Positions 1-5,498 of a DNA stretch of 5,498 nucleotides are shown in pieces. The notes beneath the pieces were generated by a model. The model was not told the DNA's origin and made no database searches. It saw only the letters and a list, made by a program, of their open reading frames with translations. This DNA is from Candidatus Zixiibacteriota bacterium (lineage in GTDB: Bacteria > Zixibacteria > MSB-5A5 > WJJR01), in the NCBI GenBank assembly GCA_014729565.1, contig WJJR01000216.1:1-5498 (forward strand), read 5' to 3'. The translations under genes and the position numbers were made by a program. Position 1 is the stretch's first letter; every line of letters starts with the position of its first letter.

Positions 1-524
1 CAGCGGGGGGTATCTATTTCTTCACGGCGGTCACTTACACTCGCCGGCCCCTGTTCACCAACCAGGTTGCTCGGGATGCACTGAGGGAAGCGATTGACCA
101 AACCCGCGAGAACTACCCGTTTGATGTTATCGCCTGGGTCTTGCTGCCGGATCATCTCCACGCCATTTGGCAGCTCCCCGAGGATGACGCCGACTATTCT
201 ACCCGCTGGCGCCTCATCAAAGCACGGTTCACACGGACAATGTGCAGATTGGGCGCCCTGCAACCAGCATCAGTCCAATCACGTTCTCGACAGAGACACA
301 AGGAGCAGCCCGTGTGGCAAAGACGATTCTGGGAGCATACCATTCGTGATGAGGAAGATCTGCATCAGCACATTCTGTATGTCCATTACAATCCGGTGAA
401 GCATCAGCTAGTGGACGACGCAACCGAATGGCCCTTTTCGACCATTCATCGGTATGATGATCAGCACCTACGGGGACGACTGGATTTCAATCCCGACGAA
501 ATTGCCCGAATGGAGTGCGAGTGA
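1..524 (+). CDS. REP-associated tyrosine transposase (RAYT, Y1/HUH family), 5' end cut by window
   Basis: The open frame enters from the left edge (first full codon at 3) and ends at TGA 522-524, giving 173 visible residues. Seen: the family's N-terminal beta strand (GGIYFFTAVTYTRRPLF, residues 2-18), the HUH metal-binding motif as H51-L-H53 in LPDHLHAIW, a W..RFWEHTIRDEEDL block, and YVHYNPVKH with the presumed nucleophilic Tyr126. These are the RAYT hallmarks: single-strand DNA nucleases that cut and join at REP hairpins, related to IS200/IS605 TnpA but normally single-copy and lacking insertion-sequence ends. About 10-15 N-terminal residues should be missing, judging by usual lengths of 150-180. 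All expected catalytic residues are intact, so the protein is probably active. A REP-like hairpin lies 1 bp past the stop and rnr converges on it. A true IS200-type transposase is less likely because of the NPVKH motif and the adjacent GTAG hairpin. Confidence 0.93.
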   Translation, partial: AGGIYFFTAVTYTRRPLFTNQVARDALREAIDQTRENYPFDVIAWVLLPDHLHAIWQLPEDDADYSTRWRLIKARFTRTMCRLGALQPASVQSRSRQRHKEQPVWQRRFWEHTIRDEEDLHQHILYVHYNPVKHQLVDDATEWPFSTIHRYDDQHLRGRLDFNPDEIARMECE

Positions 525-525
525 T

Positions 526-550
526 GGTGGGTGCGGAGCACCCACCCTAC
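526..550 (-). repeat. REP-like hairpin with GTAG foot, likely RAYT substrate
   Basis: A perfect 9-bp stem (GGTGGGTGC, 526-534, with GCACCCACC, 538-546) closes on a 3-nt loop. Read on the minus strand, GTAG (550-547) sits directly 5' of the hairpin. GTAG followed by a short hairpin is the known recognition form for E. coli TnpA-REP. The element lies between the RAYT stop and the rnr stop, which converge here. No T-run follows on either strand, so an intrinsic terminator role is weak, though it may protect or stall the 3' ends of both transcripts. Confidence 0.8.
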
Positions 551-566
551 ATTAGTTCTACATCCC

Positions 567-2753
567 CTACCGCCGCCGCCCGCGCTTGCGCGGCCGTGGC
601 TCGTATGCTTCGCTGAGCACCAGATCGATTTCCATCTTCTCCGGATCGGTTTTGATTAGGCGCACGTTCACCTGATCGCCGAGACGGAACGTGCGGCCGG
701 AACGCCGTCCCTTGACGGTCCAGTTGTCGCGATTCCAGACGTAGTAATCGTCATCGATACCGGAAAAGCGCACGAGGCCATCGGCGCCGATGCCACGGAG
801 CGTAACGAAGAAACCGAATTCGAGAAATCCGGAGATGTGGCCCTCGTACTCGTCGCCGAGATGATCGCTTAAGTACTCGAGTTGTTTGATGCGCACCGAT
901 TCGCGTTCGGCCTGCTCGGCGGCGCGTTCGAGGTCGGATGTCTTTTTGCCGATCGCCGGCAACGCCGCGCGATCTTTGTGTTGCTCACTGACCGGCCACG
1001 CGTTGTTGAGAATCTTCACGATATGGCGGTGAATCCACAGGTCGGGGTAGCGTCGGATCGGCGAGGTGAAATGCACGTAATGCGGAAACGCCAAACCGAA
1101 ATGTCCGATATTCTCCGGCTGGTAGACCGCTTTCATCAGCGATCGCAACACAATCATGTGGATCATCTCTTTGCGCGGATCGCTCTTTGTTCGTTCCAAT
1201 AGCCGCGCCAGCTTCTTCGACGTGACACCGCCCTTGACGGTGAACTTGTACCCCATCGTTTCCATAAACGTGGCCAGCTCTTCCATTTTTTCCTGATCAG
1301 GTTGCGCGTGGACACGATACAAGCAGGGGAGATTCTTCTTTAAGAACAAATGCGCGGCACACTGATTGGCAATCAGCATGAACTCTTCGACCAGTTGGTG
1401 CGAGTGATCCGATTCGCGCATCGCAATGTCGATCGGATGTCCTTCGTCGTCGAGTTTTACTTTCGGTTCCGGTGATTCCAAATCGAGACTGCCGCTACGG
1501 AAGCGCTTCTGCCGCAGTGTTTGCGACAACGCGCGCATCTCGTTGAGGATACGTGTGTGCTTCGTCACCGCACGACTCGTCTTGCCCTGGTAAAAATACG
1601 CGGACACTTCATCGTAGCTGAGTTTCGCCTGCGAGTGGATCAGCGAGCGCACAAACCGGTACGACAGAATGTCACCGTTGTCCGACAGATCGATCAAACA
1701 ACTGATCGCCGGACGGTCGACTTTCGGCTTCAAGCTGCACAAGTTGTTCGACAACCGTACCGGCAGCATCGGGATGACGCGATCAACGAGATAGGTCGAT
1801 GTCCCCCGGTCGTACGCTTCCCCGTCGATTTCGGTGTTGGGCGTCACGTAGTACGACACGTCGGCGATGTGCACACCCAACCGCCAGTGATTGCCGACGC
1901 GTTCGAGTGAACAGGCGTCATCGTGATCCTTGGCATCGGCCGGGTCGATCGTAAACAGTTCGAGACGACGTAAGTCCTCACGCGCATCAATGTCTTTCTT
2001 CGGAAGCTTCTCGGGGAACGCCCGTGCTTCATCATTGACCCGTTTGGGGAATCGCGTGCCGATCTGGTACGCCGCAATGATGCGTTCCATATCGACACCG
2101 GGTTCATCGGGATAGCCCAGGACTTTCGTGATCTTGCCCGACGGTGTCTGATCGGGATGTTCCCAATCGACAATCTGCACGACCACCTGCTGTCCGGCTT
2201 CTGCATTCTTGCTGGCTTTATCGGGTATGTGGATTTCACGCAGCGGATGCGGCTGGTCGGGAACAACGTAGCTGAAGTACTTCGCCTTGCGATAGATTCC
2301 CAGAATCGGCGCCGTTCCACGCTCGAGCACGCGGATGATCGCACCCTCCGGTGAGGGACCATCTTTTTCGGCATGCAATCGCACCATCACCCGGTCGCCC
2401 GACAGCGCATTGCGCCGTTCGCGCGGACGGATAAACACGTCACTGGTGATATCGTCGCGTCCCTCGACACGCACAAACACATGCCCACCGCGCCGCACCG
2501 TGACCGTGCCGACGACCAAATTGAGCGGATCGGGCGGCGCCCACCGTCCGCGCTTGAGGCGGACCAGTTTACCCTCTGATTGCAGTTGTTTGAGGAGTGC
2601 ACGGAAATCGCGGTACTGACGGTCGCTGACACCCATCAGCTTGGCAAACTCGCGCGACCGCACCGGCCGGCCGATTTCATCGCGCAGGAAATTGACGATG
2701 CTGTCACCGTCGAATTCGGTTCTGCTTTTTGTCGTCTTGCGACGCCTCGTCAC
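567..2753 (-). CDS. rnr: Ribonuclease R (3'-5' exoribonuclease, RNB/RNase II family)
   Basis: RNase R degrades structured RNA processively from the 3' end in the cytoplasm and takes part in mRNA turnover and rRNA quality control. The 728 residues show the standard order: an N-terminal winged-helix-like segment (about 15-73), two cold-shock/OB domains (about 78-215), the RNB catalytic domain (about 262-580) and an S1 domain (about 634-714), ending in a short basic tail (RPRKRGRRR). The catalytic Mg-binding acidic cluster is present in TIDPADAKDHDDA (D270, D273, D276, D278, D279), as is the conserved HFTSPIRRYPDL block (561-572). The winged-helix segment and the length favour RNase R over the shorter RNase II. 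The start is GTG at 2753-2751, supported by AAAGGA 9 nt upstream; the ATG at 2763-2761 is out of frame. It lies downstream of mreB on the same strand, beyond a 352-bp repeat-bearing gap, so it may have its own promoter. No frameshift or missing domain was seen. Confidence 0.97.
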   Translation of the reverse strand: MTRRRKTTKSRTEFDGDSIVNFLRDEIGRPVRSREFAKLMGVSDRQYRDFRALLKQLQSEGKLVRLKRGRWAPPDPLNLVVGTVTVRRGGHVFVRVEGRDDITSDVFIRPRERRNALSGDRVMVRLHAEKDGPSPEGAIIRVLERGTAPILGIYRKAKYFSYVVPDQPHPLREIHIPDKASKNAEAGQQVVVQIVDWEHPDQTPSGKITKVLGYPDEPGVDMERIIAAYQIGTRFPKRVNDEARAFPEKLPKKDIDAREDLRRLELFTIDPADAKDHDDACSLERVGNHWRLGVHIADVSYYVTPNTEIDGEAYDRGTSTYLVDRVIPMLPVRLSNNLCSLKPKVDRPAISCLIDLSDNGDILSYRFVRSLIHSQAKLSYDEVSAYFYQGKTSRAVTKHTRILNEMRALSQTLRQKRFRSGSLDLESPEPKVKLDDEGHPIDIAMRESDHSHQLVEEFMLIANQCAAHLFLKKNLPCLYRVHAQPDQEKMEELATFMETMGYKFTVKGGVTSKKLARLLERTKSDPRKEMIHMIVLRSLMKAVYQPENIGHFGLAFPHYVHFTSPIRRYPDLWIHRHIVKILNNAWPVSEQHKDRAALPAIGKKTSDLERAAEQAERESVRIKQLEYLSDHLGDEYEGHISGFLEFGFFVTLRGIGADGLVRFSGIDDDYYVWNRDNWTVKGRRSGRTFRLGDQVNVRLIKTDPEKMEIDLVLSEAYEPRPRKRGRRR

Positions 2754-2762
2754 GGCGCACCA

Positions 2763-2768
2763 TCCTTT
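2763..2768 (-). promoter_or_regulatory. Ribosome binding site of rnr, fixes the GTG start
   Basis: AAAGGA on the minus strand lies 9 nt before the GTG at 2753-2751. The overlapping ATG (2763-2761) would open a different frame, so this site supports the non-ATG start for rnr. Confidence 0.6.
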
Positions 2769-2788
2769 CGTCGTTCGGGCTGGTCTAA

Positions 2789-2801
2789 TTACCTATGGTA
2801 A
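2789..2801. promoter_or_regulatory. 13-bp palindrome upstream of rnr, possible operator
   Basis: TTACC (2789-2793) and GGTAA (2797-2801) are exact inverted repeats around a TAT centre. The site lies 36-48 bp upstream of the rnr start, inside the most AT-rich part of the gap, where a promoter would be expected. I could not place a convincing -35/-10 pair. It could be an operator, part of a promoter, or chance. Confidence 0.3.
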
Positions 2802-2859
2802 GGATGATTGGGATGGGAGGGAAGGGAGTTTCACAGGCTGTGGGTATGGTGCTCAGATA

Positions 2860-2876
2860 CGGGTGCCACGGGCCTT
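2860..2876 (+). repeat. Left arm of 17-bp inverted repeat around the REPIN-like element
   Basis: CGGGTGCCACGGGCCTT matches the reverse complement of 3056-3072 at 16 of 17 positions (A in place of C at 2868). Its own hairpin is poor: CACG (2867-2870) can pair with CGTG (2884-2887), but the centre is run through with unpaired G. This looks like a decayed copy of the intact hairpin found at the right arm. Confidence 0.65.
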
Positions 2877-2938
2877 TGGGGGGCGTGTTGGAAAAGCCTG
2901 AGGTACCAGTCTACCGAGGATCTACGGGACCATCATGC

Positions 2939-3009
2939 GTAGGGGCGCGCTGAGCACGCCCCGTCCCCGAACTGGTAGCGCGCGCAGGGCGCATTCAATG
3001 CGTCGCTAC
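2939..3009. repeat. REPIN-like element: two inverted GTAG hairpins
   Basis: On the plus strand GTAG (2939-2942) begins a hairpin in which GGGGCG (2942-2947) pairs with CGCCCC (2957-2962). The pairing continues past a C/A mismatch with GC/GC and a TGA loop. On the minus strand a second GTAG (3009-3006) precedes GCGCAT/ATGCGC (3001-2996 with 2992-2987), also with a TGA loop as read on that strand. The first 12 bases of the two units agree at 10 positions (GTAGGGGCGCGC against GTAGCGACGCGC). Two related REPs in inverted orientation, with GTAG at both outer ends, is the layout of a REPIN/BIME, the non-autonomous element mobilised by RAYT proteins. An additional outer pairing, GTAGCG (2975-2980) with CGCTAC (3004-3009), is available. 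Confidence 0.65.
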
Positions 3010-3047
3010 AAATGCACTCCATCAGCAATGAGGCGCCCTTTTCGACA

Positions 3048-3063
3048 CGGGCCTGAAGGCCCG
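3048..3063. repeat. GC-rich hairpin in the mreB 3' region
   Basis: CGGGCC (3048-3053) and GGCCCG (3058-3063) pair perfectly around TGAA. On the mreB transcript strand an outer stem also forms between GGTGCCC (3070-3064) and GGGCGCC (3038-3032), with one G-U pair. It starts 42 bp past the mreB stop. No U-tract follows, so it fits a repeat or a 3'-end-stabilising structure better than an intrinsic terminator. Confidence 0.5.
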
Positions 3064-3072
3064 GGGCACCCG
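3056..3072 (-). repeat. Right arm of 17-bp inverted repeat around the REPIN-like element
   Basis: On the minus strand this reads CGGGTGCCCCGGGCCTT, matching the left arm at 2860-2876 in 16 of 17 bases. It contains half of the perfect hairpin at 3048-3063, so this copy appears to be the better preserved one. The two arms enclose about 180 bp that includes the GTAG pair. Confidence 0.65.
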
Positions 3073-3105
3073 AGGCAACGGCTGATTGGAATGCGAAGTT
3101 CGGAA

Positions 3106-4134
3106 TCAATCCCGCCGGCTGCGAATCAACACCTTGCTGTACTGTGGCAGGTTTTCCAGCACACGTCCTGTGCCACGCACAACGCAGGTCAGCGGATCTT
3201 CAGCGACGTTGACGGGGAGGTTGGTTTCCTGTCGTAACCGCCGGTCCAAACCGCGCAACAACGCCCCACCGCCGGTGAGAACAATACCACGATCGAGAAT
3301 ATCGCTCGACAGTTCGGGCGGCGTGCGCTCCAACGATTGGCGCACCGCTTCGATGATCGAATCGACCGGTTCCGACAACGCTTCGCGCACCTGCACCGAC
3401 GACAGCTTCATCGTCTTCGGCACACCGGCAATCAGATCACGTCCCTTGATCTCCATCGATTCTTCGCGGTCGAGCGGAAAGGCCGAGCCTATACGAATCT
3501 TTATCTCTTCAGCAGTTAATTCACCAATTAACACATTATAGTTACGCTTCAAATAGAGGACAATCGACTCATTCATCTCATCGCCGGCGATGCGAATCGA
3601 CTTGTTGTTGACGATTCCCGACAAGGCAATCACCGCAATCTCCGATGTGCCACCGCCGATATCGATGATCATAATACCGGCCGGCTGATCGACCGGAAGC
3701 CCGACGCCAATGGCCGCCGCCATGGGTTCCTGAATGAGGTACACTTCACGCGCCCCGGCGTTCTCCGCCGAATCGCGCACGGCGCGCTTTTCCACTTCGG
3801 TAATGCCCGACGGCACCGAAATCACAATCCGTGGTTTCATCAAGTACCGGTGGCGGATGACACGCCGGATGAAATCGGAGAGCAACTTTTCAGTGATTTC
3901 AAAGTCGGCGATGACTCCGTCTTTCAGCGGCCGCACCGCACGAATGCCCTCCGGCGTACGTCCGAGCATTTCTTTGGCGGCGGCGCCGACCGCGACCACA
4001 CGGCCGCTCGACACTTCGGTCGCCACAACGGACGGTTCATTGAGCACAATCCCGATCCCACGCACAAACACCAGTGTGTTGGCGGTGCCGAGATCGATAC
4101 CGATATCGTTGGAAATCAAATCGAACAGAGACAT
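3106..4134 (-). CDS. mreB: Rod-shape-determining protein MreB (bacterial actin)
   Basis: MreB forms membrane-bound antiparallel filaments that guide lateral peptidoglycan synthesis by the RodA/PBP2 elongasome. The 342 residues are normal length. Seen: a short hydrophobic start (MSLFDLIS) of the membrane-binding type, phosphate-1 motif DIGIDLGTANTLV (10-22), phosphate-2 motif IIDIGGGTSEIAV (156-168), and the adenosine motif GIVLTGGGALLRG (283-295). The IQEPMAAAIGVGLPV block is also typical. I chose ATG 4134-4132 because MreB proteins begin at this point. The frame stays open to 4188, but that adds 18 residues without family support and overlaps the upstream gene. A GGGA at 4147-4144 lies 9 nt before the ATG. 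Only 4 bp separate it from the stop of the YhaM-like gene, so the two are probably co-transcribed. mreC does not follow; a repeat region and rnr do. Confidence 0.97.
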   Translation of the reverse strand: MSLFDLISNDIGIDLGTANTLVFVRGIGIVLNEPSVVATEVSSGRVVAVGAAAKEMLGRTPEGIRAVRPLKDGVIADFEITEKLLSDFIRRVIRHRYLMKPRIVISVPSGITEVEKRAVRDSAENAGAREVYLIQEPMAAAIGVGLPVDQPAGIMIIDIGGGTSEIAVIALSGIVNNKSIRIAGDEMNESIVLYLKRNYNVLIGELTAEEIKIRIGSAFPLDREESMEIKGRDLIAGVPKTMKLSSVQVREALSEPVDSIIEAVRQSLERTPPELSSDILDRGIVLTGGGALLRGLDRRLRQETNLPVNVAEDPLTCVVRGTGRVLENLPQYSKVLIRSRRD

Positions 4135-4138
4135 TGAT

Positions 4139-5131
4139 CTATATCCCAAGGGCGGTTTGGCCCTCTGATTGACGGTTCTGCCGGCCAAAGTATAAGTATC
4201 GGCCGATCAGGTTGACATACTCACTCCAGTCGGCGTCGCCGGTCTTCTCCATGACCCGATGCAACGCCCCCATCTTCGAATCCAGCTCATCGGCGTAGTG
4301 GAGCACAAACGCCTCCGGCGTCATTGGCACCACCGGCGACCCCTGGGCCAGCTCCCCCTGGTGCGAGACAATCAGGTGCCGCAGCGCACTGGCGGTCTCC
4401 ACCGGGAAGTCCTCAATCCGGCCGATCGCCGTCGCCACCCGAAAGTCACCGGTGTTGATGTGTCCCACCAGACGGCCCTCGTCGCTGTAATCGATCATCG
4501 ACGTCACGCTGTATTGCTCGATCTTGCCCAGGTCATGCAGCAACGCCCCGCAGACCAACAGGTCGCGGTCCAGTTCCGGATACAAGGTACAGGCAAATTC
4601 GCATATGCGCACGATATTCAATGAGTGCTCAGCCAGCCCACCGATGGTGTTGTGGTGCCAGAGCTTTCCGGCGGGGGCGGCGAGATACCGTTCACGCAGA
4701 TTGTCGGATTCGAACAACTCGAACATCAACCGCCGCAGATGCGGATCCTGCAACGATTCCAGGTACCGTTCCAGTTCGACGGCCAGTGTTTCGGGATCGA
4801 CATCAGAGCGGGGGAGAAAGTCCTGCGGTTTCGCTTCATCGGGCTGAGCCAGGCGGATTCGTTCGACCTTCAATTGCGGCTTGTCGCGAAAGGAGCTGAC
4901 AATACCGCGCACTTTCACCACACAGCCCGGCGACAGATCGGCGACGATGTCATTAAAACCTTCCCACATCACGCCTTCGATGCGGCCGGTCTGGTCGCCA
5001 AATTCCAGGCTGAGGCGTTCACCGCCCGTATACTCGCGTCGTTCGACCTTGCGCAGCGCGACAAAGGCCTCGATTCGCTCTCCTTGCTCCCAATCACGGA
5101 TGGTCACGCTTGACCCACCGAACCCTTTCAT
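4139..5131 (-). CDS. OB-fold/HD-domain 3'-5' exoribonuclease, YhaM-like
   Basis: YhaM-type proteins (called Cbf1 in streptococci and staphylococci) trim RNA, and in some cases single-stranded DNA, from the 3' end with a metal-dependent HD domain. Numbered from the chosen start, an OB-fold spans about 8-95 (VTIRDWEQGERIEAFVALRK and RIEGVMWEG) and the HD domain about 158-310. Putative metal ligands are H169 (GGLAEHSLN), H199-D200 (LLHDLGK), H225 (VGHI), H252 and H257 (LRHLIVSHQG) and D281 (LHYADELDSKM). At 330 residues it is close to the usual 310-330. The frame is open to ATG 5299, a 386-residue form whose extra 56 residues resemble no part of the family and are rich in Arg. I prefer ATG 5131-5129 because the OB-fold begins just after it, though the Shine-Dalgarno sequence there is poor. 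It overlaps nothing and leads mreB by 4 bp. The exact substrate is inferred from the family. Confidence 0.88.
   Translation of the reverse strand: MKGFGGSSVTIRDWEQGERIEAFVALRKVERREYTGGERLSLEFGDQTGRIEGVMWEGFNDIVADLSPGCVVKVRGIVSSFRDKPQLKVERIRLAQPDEAKPQDFLPRSDVDPETLAVELERYLESLQDPHLRRLMFELFESDNLRERYLAAPAGKLWHHNTIGGLAEHSLNIVRICEFACTLYPELDRDLLVCGALLHDLGKIEQYSVTSMIDYSDEGRLVGHINTGDFRVATAIGRIEDFPVETASALRHLIVSHQGELAQGSPVVPMTPEAFVLHYADELDSKMGALHRVMEKTGDADWSEYVNLIGRYLYFGRQNRQSEGQTALGI
4149..4164 (-). promoter_or_regulatory. Small hairpin just upstream of the mreB Shine-Dalgarno
   Basis: AGGGC and GCCCT pair around a 6-nt loop. The hairpin covers the last codons of the YhaM-like gene and ends 1 nt before the GGGA assigned to mreB. 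Ribosomes finishing the upstream gene would melt it, so it could couple mreB translation to that gene. The stem is only 5 bp and lies in coding sequence, so chance is quite possible. Confidence 0.2.
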
Positions 5132-5158
5132 TGCCAACGGCTTCGACCGACGGCTGAT

Positions 5159-5190
5159 TTTATAGTCCCGCCGGATGCGAACAAAGTCAA
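5159..5190 (-). promoter_or_regulatory. Possible promoter of the YhaM-like gene and mreB
   Basis: On the minus strand TTGACT (5190-5185) is followed after 20 bp by TATAAA (5164-5159). Each box fits sigma-70 well, but a 20-bp spacer is longer than ideal. Transcription would begin near 5152, about 20 nt before ATG 5131, which agrees with the shorter start chosen for that gene. Confidence 0.35.
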
Positions 5191-5283
5191 GGGAAAAGCC
5201 GATACGATGCCGCATCAAACGGCCAGATTCTTCGCCGGGGTCCGATTCGACGAACTTGGTGTGGTGGAACACGGTATGTTTCA

Positions 5284-5312
5284 TTGAGGGGACTGGCATC
5301 CGGGTCTATATT
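5284..5312 (+). promoter_or_regulatory. Sigma-70-like promoter of the LptF/LptG-family gene
   Basis: TTGAGG (5284-5289) and TATATT (5307-5312) are separated by exactly 17 bp and match consensus at 4/6 and 5/6. The GTG start codon begins 7 bp past the -10 box, at the expected transcription start, so the mRNA may have no leader. Confidence 0.5.
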
Positions 5313-5318
5313 CGCCGC

Positions 5319-5498
5319 GTGAGTAAACTCGACCGCTACATCATCCACGAACACAACGGGCCATTCTGGTTCGCGTTGGTTGTCATCACCCTGGTCCTGG
5401 TGGTCGACTTTGTGCCCGATGTTGTGCAGATGGTTGTCTCCAAGGGGTTGCCGCCGGGAATCATTGCCCAGGTCTTTGTTCTCAACCTGGCTTGGATG
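5319..5498 (+). CDS. LptF/LptG (YjgP/YjgQ) family permease, N-terminus only
   Basis: Sixty codons are visible before the window ends. The protein begins MSKLDRYIIHEHNGPFWFAL, the LDRYI.(K/R)E...PF start typical of LptF and LptG. A hydrophobic helix follows (about 17-34, FWFALVVITLVLVVDFVP), then VVSKGLPPGIIAQVF, matching the family's VSKGVP..... segment before the second helix. In diderms LptF and LptG are the inner-membrane subunits that, with the LptB ATPase, extract LPS and pass it to LptC. The VSKG wording leans towards LptF, but the fragment is too short to separate the two. GTG at 5319-5321 is the only standard start near the family N-terminus; none lies in frame back to 5280. No Shine-Dalgarno precedes it. 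It is divergent from the YhaM-like gene, with 187 bp between the chosen starts. Confidence 0.88.
   Translation, partial: MSKLDRYIIHEHNGPFWFALVVITLVLVVDFVPDVVQMVVSKGLPPGIIAQVFVLNLAWM

Noticed and set aside
526..546. Bidirectional intrinsic terminator between the RAYT and rnr
   Set aside because: The stem is strong but no T-run follows on either strand; the GTAG foot fits a REP better.
1844..2374. 176-residue minus-strand open frame, and other long frames inside rnr
   Set aside because: It lies in another frame of RNase R, whose domains are continuous through this region; Arg/Ser-rich composition is typical of a shadow frame.
2832..2842. CACAG-G-CTGTG short palindrome
   Set aside because: It is only 5 bp per arm with a 1-base centre and has no link to a promoter or start; likely chance.
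2935..3237. 100-residue plus-strand open frame across the mreB-rnr gap
   Set aside because: It runs through the inverted repeats and into antisense mreB; no ribosome binding site or family resemblance, and low-complexity Arg/Pro-rich content.
4135..4188. Longer MreB start at 4188
   Set aside because: The extra 18 residues have no counterpart in MreB and would overlap the upstream gene; MSLFDLIS is the normal N-terminus.
4189..4194. TATACT as an internal -10 box for mreB
   Set aside because: No -35 box at proper spacing, and these bases encode a Tyr-rich stretch (YLYF) of the upstream protein.
4625..5113. 162-residue plus-strand open frame opposite the YhaM-like gene
   Set aside because: It is antisense to a well-supported OB/HD coding region and shows no recognisable domain.

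Overview
The window carries five protein-coding genes, two of them cut by its edges, and a repeat-rich intergenic region. MreB plus an LptF/LptG-type permease (lipopolysaccharide export) point to a diderm, probably rod-shaped bacterium with moderately high GC. The mix of a YhaM-type nuclease, RNase R, MreB and an LptF/G protein would suit an uncultured FCB-type or deltaproteobacterial-like lineage. That placement is a guess, because nothing here is diagnostic of a phylum.

Layout. From 1 to 524 (+) is the 3' part of a REP-associated tyrosine transposase (RAYT). It is followed at once by a perfect hairpin with a GTAG tetranucleotide at its foot, the textbook form of a RAYT substrate. Convergent to it, on the minus strand, is rnr (567-2753, RNase R). 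The 352 bp between rnr and mreB (2754-3105) hold no gene. They contain the rnr ribosome binding site, a small palindrome, a REPIN-like pair of inverted GTAG hairpins, and a 17-bp inverted repeat (16/17) that encloses the pair. Then come mreB (3106-4134, minus) and, 4 bp upstream of it in transcription order, an OB-fold plus HD-domain exoribonuclease of the YhaM type (4139-5131, minus). Divergent from that gene, an LptF/LptG-family permease starts at 5319 (+) and runs off the window.

How the genes relate. The YhaM-like gene and mreB almost certainly form one transcript, with rnr downstream on the same strand beyond the repeat region. Two 3'-to-5' exoribonucleases therefore flank the gene for the cell-shape actin, and mreC/mreD do not follow mreB. 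The permease has a near-consensus promoter placed so that its transcript would begin at or very near the GTG start codon, suggesting a leaderless mRNA. No CRISPR array, tRNA, rRNA or riboswitch was seen.

The most interesting material is the RAYT with its apparent cognate REP, and the composite REPIN-like structure at 2860-3072. No clearly new system was found; most coding content is housekeeping.
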